Below the pieces are notes generated by a model. It was given only the letters and a program-made list of their open reading frames with translations, ran no database searches and was not told the origin of the DNA. Shown here piece after piece: positions 5,625 to 6,114 of a DNA stretch of 6,114 nucleotides. A program made the translations under genes and the position numbers. The stretch is taken from contig WTAW01000338.1 of assembly GCA_013139435.1 (NCBI GenBank), positions 1 to 6,114 on the forward strand, read 5' to 3'. Source of the DNA: Candidatus Aminicenantota bacterium (lineage in GTDB: Bacteria; Acidobacteriota; Aminicenantia; Aminicenantales; Aminicenantaceae). How positions within the stretch are numbered: position 1 is the first letter of the stretch; each line of letters opens with the position of its first letter.

Positions 5625-6114
5625 TCACCAGGAAAGCTTGATGAGGATGCGGGCTTGTCGAGGTCGCTGCCTGCCCCAGATCTCACCGAAGATCGGGATA
5701 TCCTCTTTGACGTAGGAGATCGGTCTCTGACTGTTGAGGAGGTTGAACACATCGAGCCTCAGAGTTAAGCCCATCCTCTGAGGAAGTTTTATGCCTCCCA
5801 GCCCGAATCTCTTTTCAACGCCGAGATCCAGATATGCGTGCGAAGGAGTCTCTCTTGTGCCTCTTTTTTCGGGGTAGGAATAATATCCGCCAAAGAAAGG
5901 GACGTAACCCATTTTCTCCCAATAGTAACCGGAGATGTATTCGAAAGCGGCCGAAAAAGAGAAATCGTACGGAGCAAGATAAATCACGTTGATCTTTAAG
6001 TCATGATCGATCGAGTAGGGGAGTTTGCCATACTACCCTTCATCACCGATCCCTCTTCCTCCCAGGCCACCCAGAGCCCAATCAACATACTCCTTGACCT
6101 CCTTGAGTTCCGGC
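5625..6114 (-). pseudogene. C-terminal part of a TonB-dependent receptor / Oar-like outer-membrane barrel protein, interrupted by in-frame TAG (partial)
   Basis: The minus-strand frame ending in TGA at 5625-5627 encodes amphipathic, aromatic-rich beta strands typical of the end of a TonB-dependent receptor barrel. Examples are PYSIDHDLKINVIYLAP, AFEYISGYYW, AYLDLGVEKRF, LTLRLDVFNLLNSQRP and a last strand ARILIKLSW. The terminal aromatic residue fits a BAM-recognised outer-membrane barrel. DVFNLLNS is a pattern common near the C-terminus of these proteins. The frame is broken by TAG at 6033-6035. Upstream of it the same frame continues as open sequence to the right edge (PELKEVKEYVDWALGGLGGR...), which still looks like receptor loop or turn sequence. 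The piece after the TAG (135 codons) has no proper start (only a GTG at 5987) and could not form a barrel alone. Either the gene is a recent nonsense pseudogene, or there is a base error or read-through. The plug domain, signal peptide and promoter lie outside the window. Confidence 0.6.

Noticed and set aside
6033..6035. Amber codon read as pyrrolysine
   Set aside because: There is no downstream stem-loop or pyl gene in view, and lpxC uses TAG as an ordinary stop. A nonsense mutation or sequence error is simpler.

Overview
The window looks like chromosomal DNA of a Gram-negative (diderm) bacterium. Evidence is a lipid A gene (lpxC) and the C-terminal end of a TonB-dependent outer-membrane receptor. 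Base composition is moderate by eye. The Oar-like receptor end, the mixed lpxC-TPR-glmU-glmS order and the palindromic intergenic repeats would suit an uncultured lineage near Acidobacteriota/Aminicenantota. That placement is a low-confidence inference, because no rRNA or other phylogenetic marker is present.

Layout. (1) Bases 1-644, minus strand: larB, the first enzyme of nickel-pincer cofactor synthesis, cut by the left edge. (2) Bases 645-789: a divergent intergenic region with promoter-like elements for both directions. (3) Bases 790-1626, plus: lpxC. (4) Bases 1627-1710: a short gap with a well-spaced sigma70-type promoter. (5) Bases 1711-5428, plus: a tight three-gene unit of a small TPR protein, glmU (4-nt ATGA overlap) and glmS (1-nt TAATG overlap). 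(6) Bases 5427-5598: a stack of palindromic elements. A perfect 22-bp inverted repeat is fused to the glmS stop codon, and next to it is a REP/BIME-like element: two GTAG-plus-hairpin units in opposite orientation whose stems differ by compensatory changes. (7) Bases 5625-6114, minus: the 3' end of a TonB-dependent receptor/Oar-like barrel gene, interrupted by an in-frame TAG and running off the right edge.

How the genes work together. GlmS makes glucosamine-6-phosphate. GlmM, not seen here, would isomerise it. GlmU makes UDP-GlcNAc, the shared precursor of peptidoglycan and lipid A. LpxC carries out the committed step of lipid A synthesis on the acylated UDP-GlcNAc product of LpxA, also not seen here. 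The plus-strand block therefore joins hexosamine supply to the main lipid A control point, with a TPR protein of unknown role translationally coupled to GlmU.

I see no complete new system, CRISPR array, tRNA, rRNA or transposase gene. The least ordinary parts are the palindrome stack at 5427-5598 and the interrupted receptor gene beside it.
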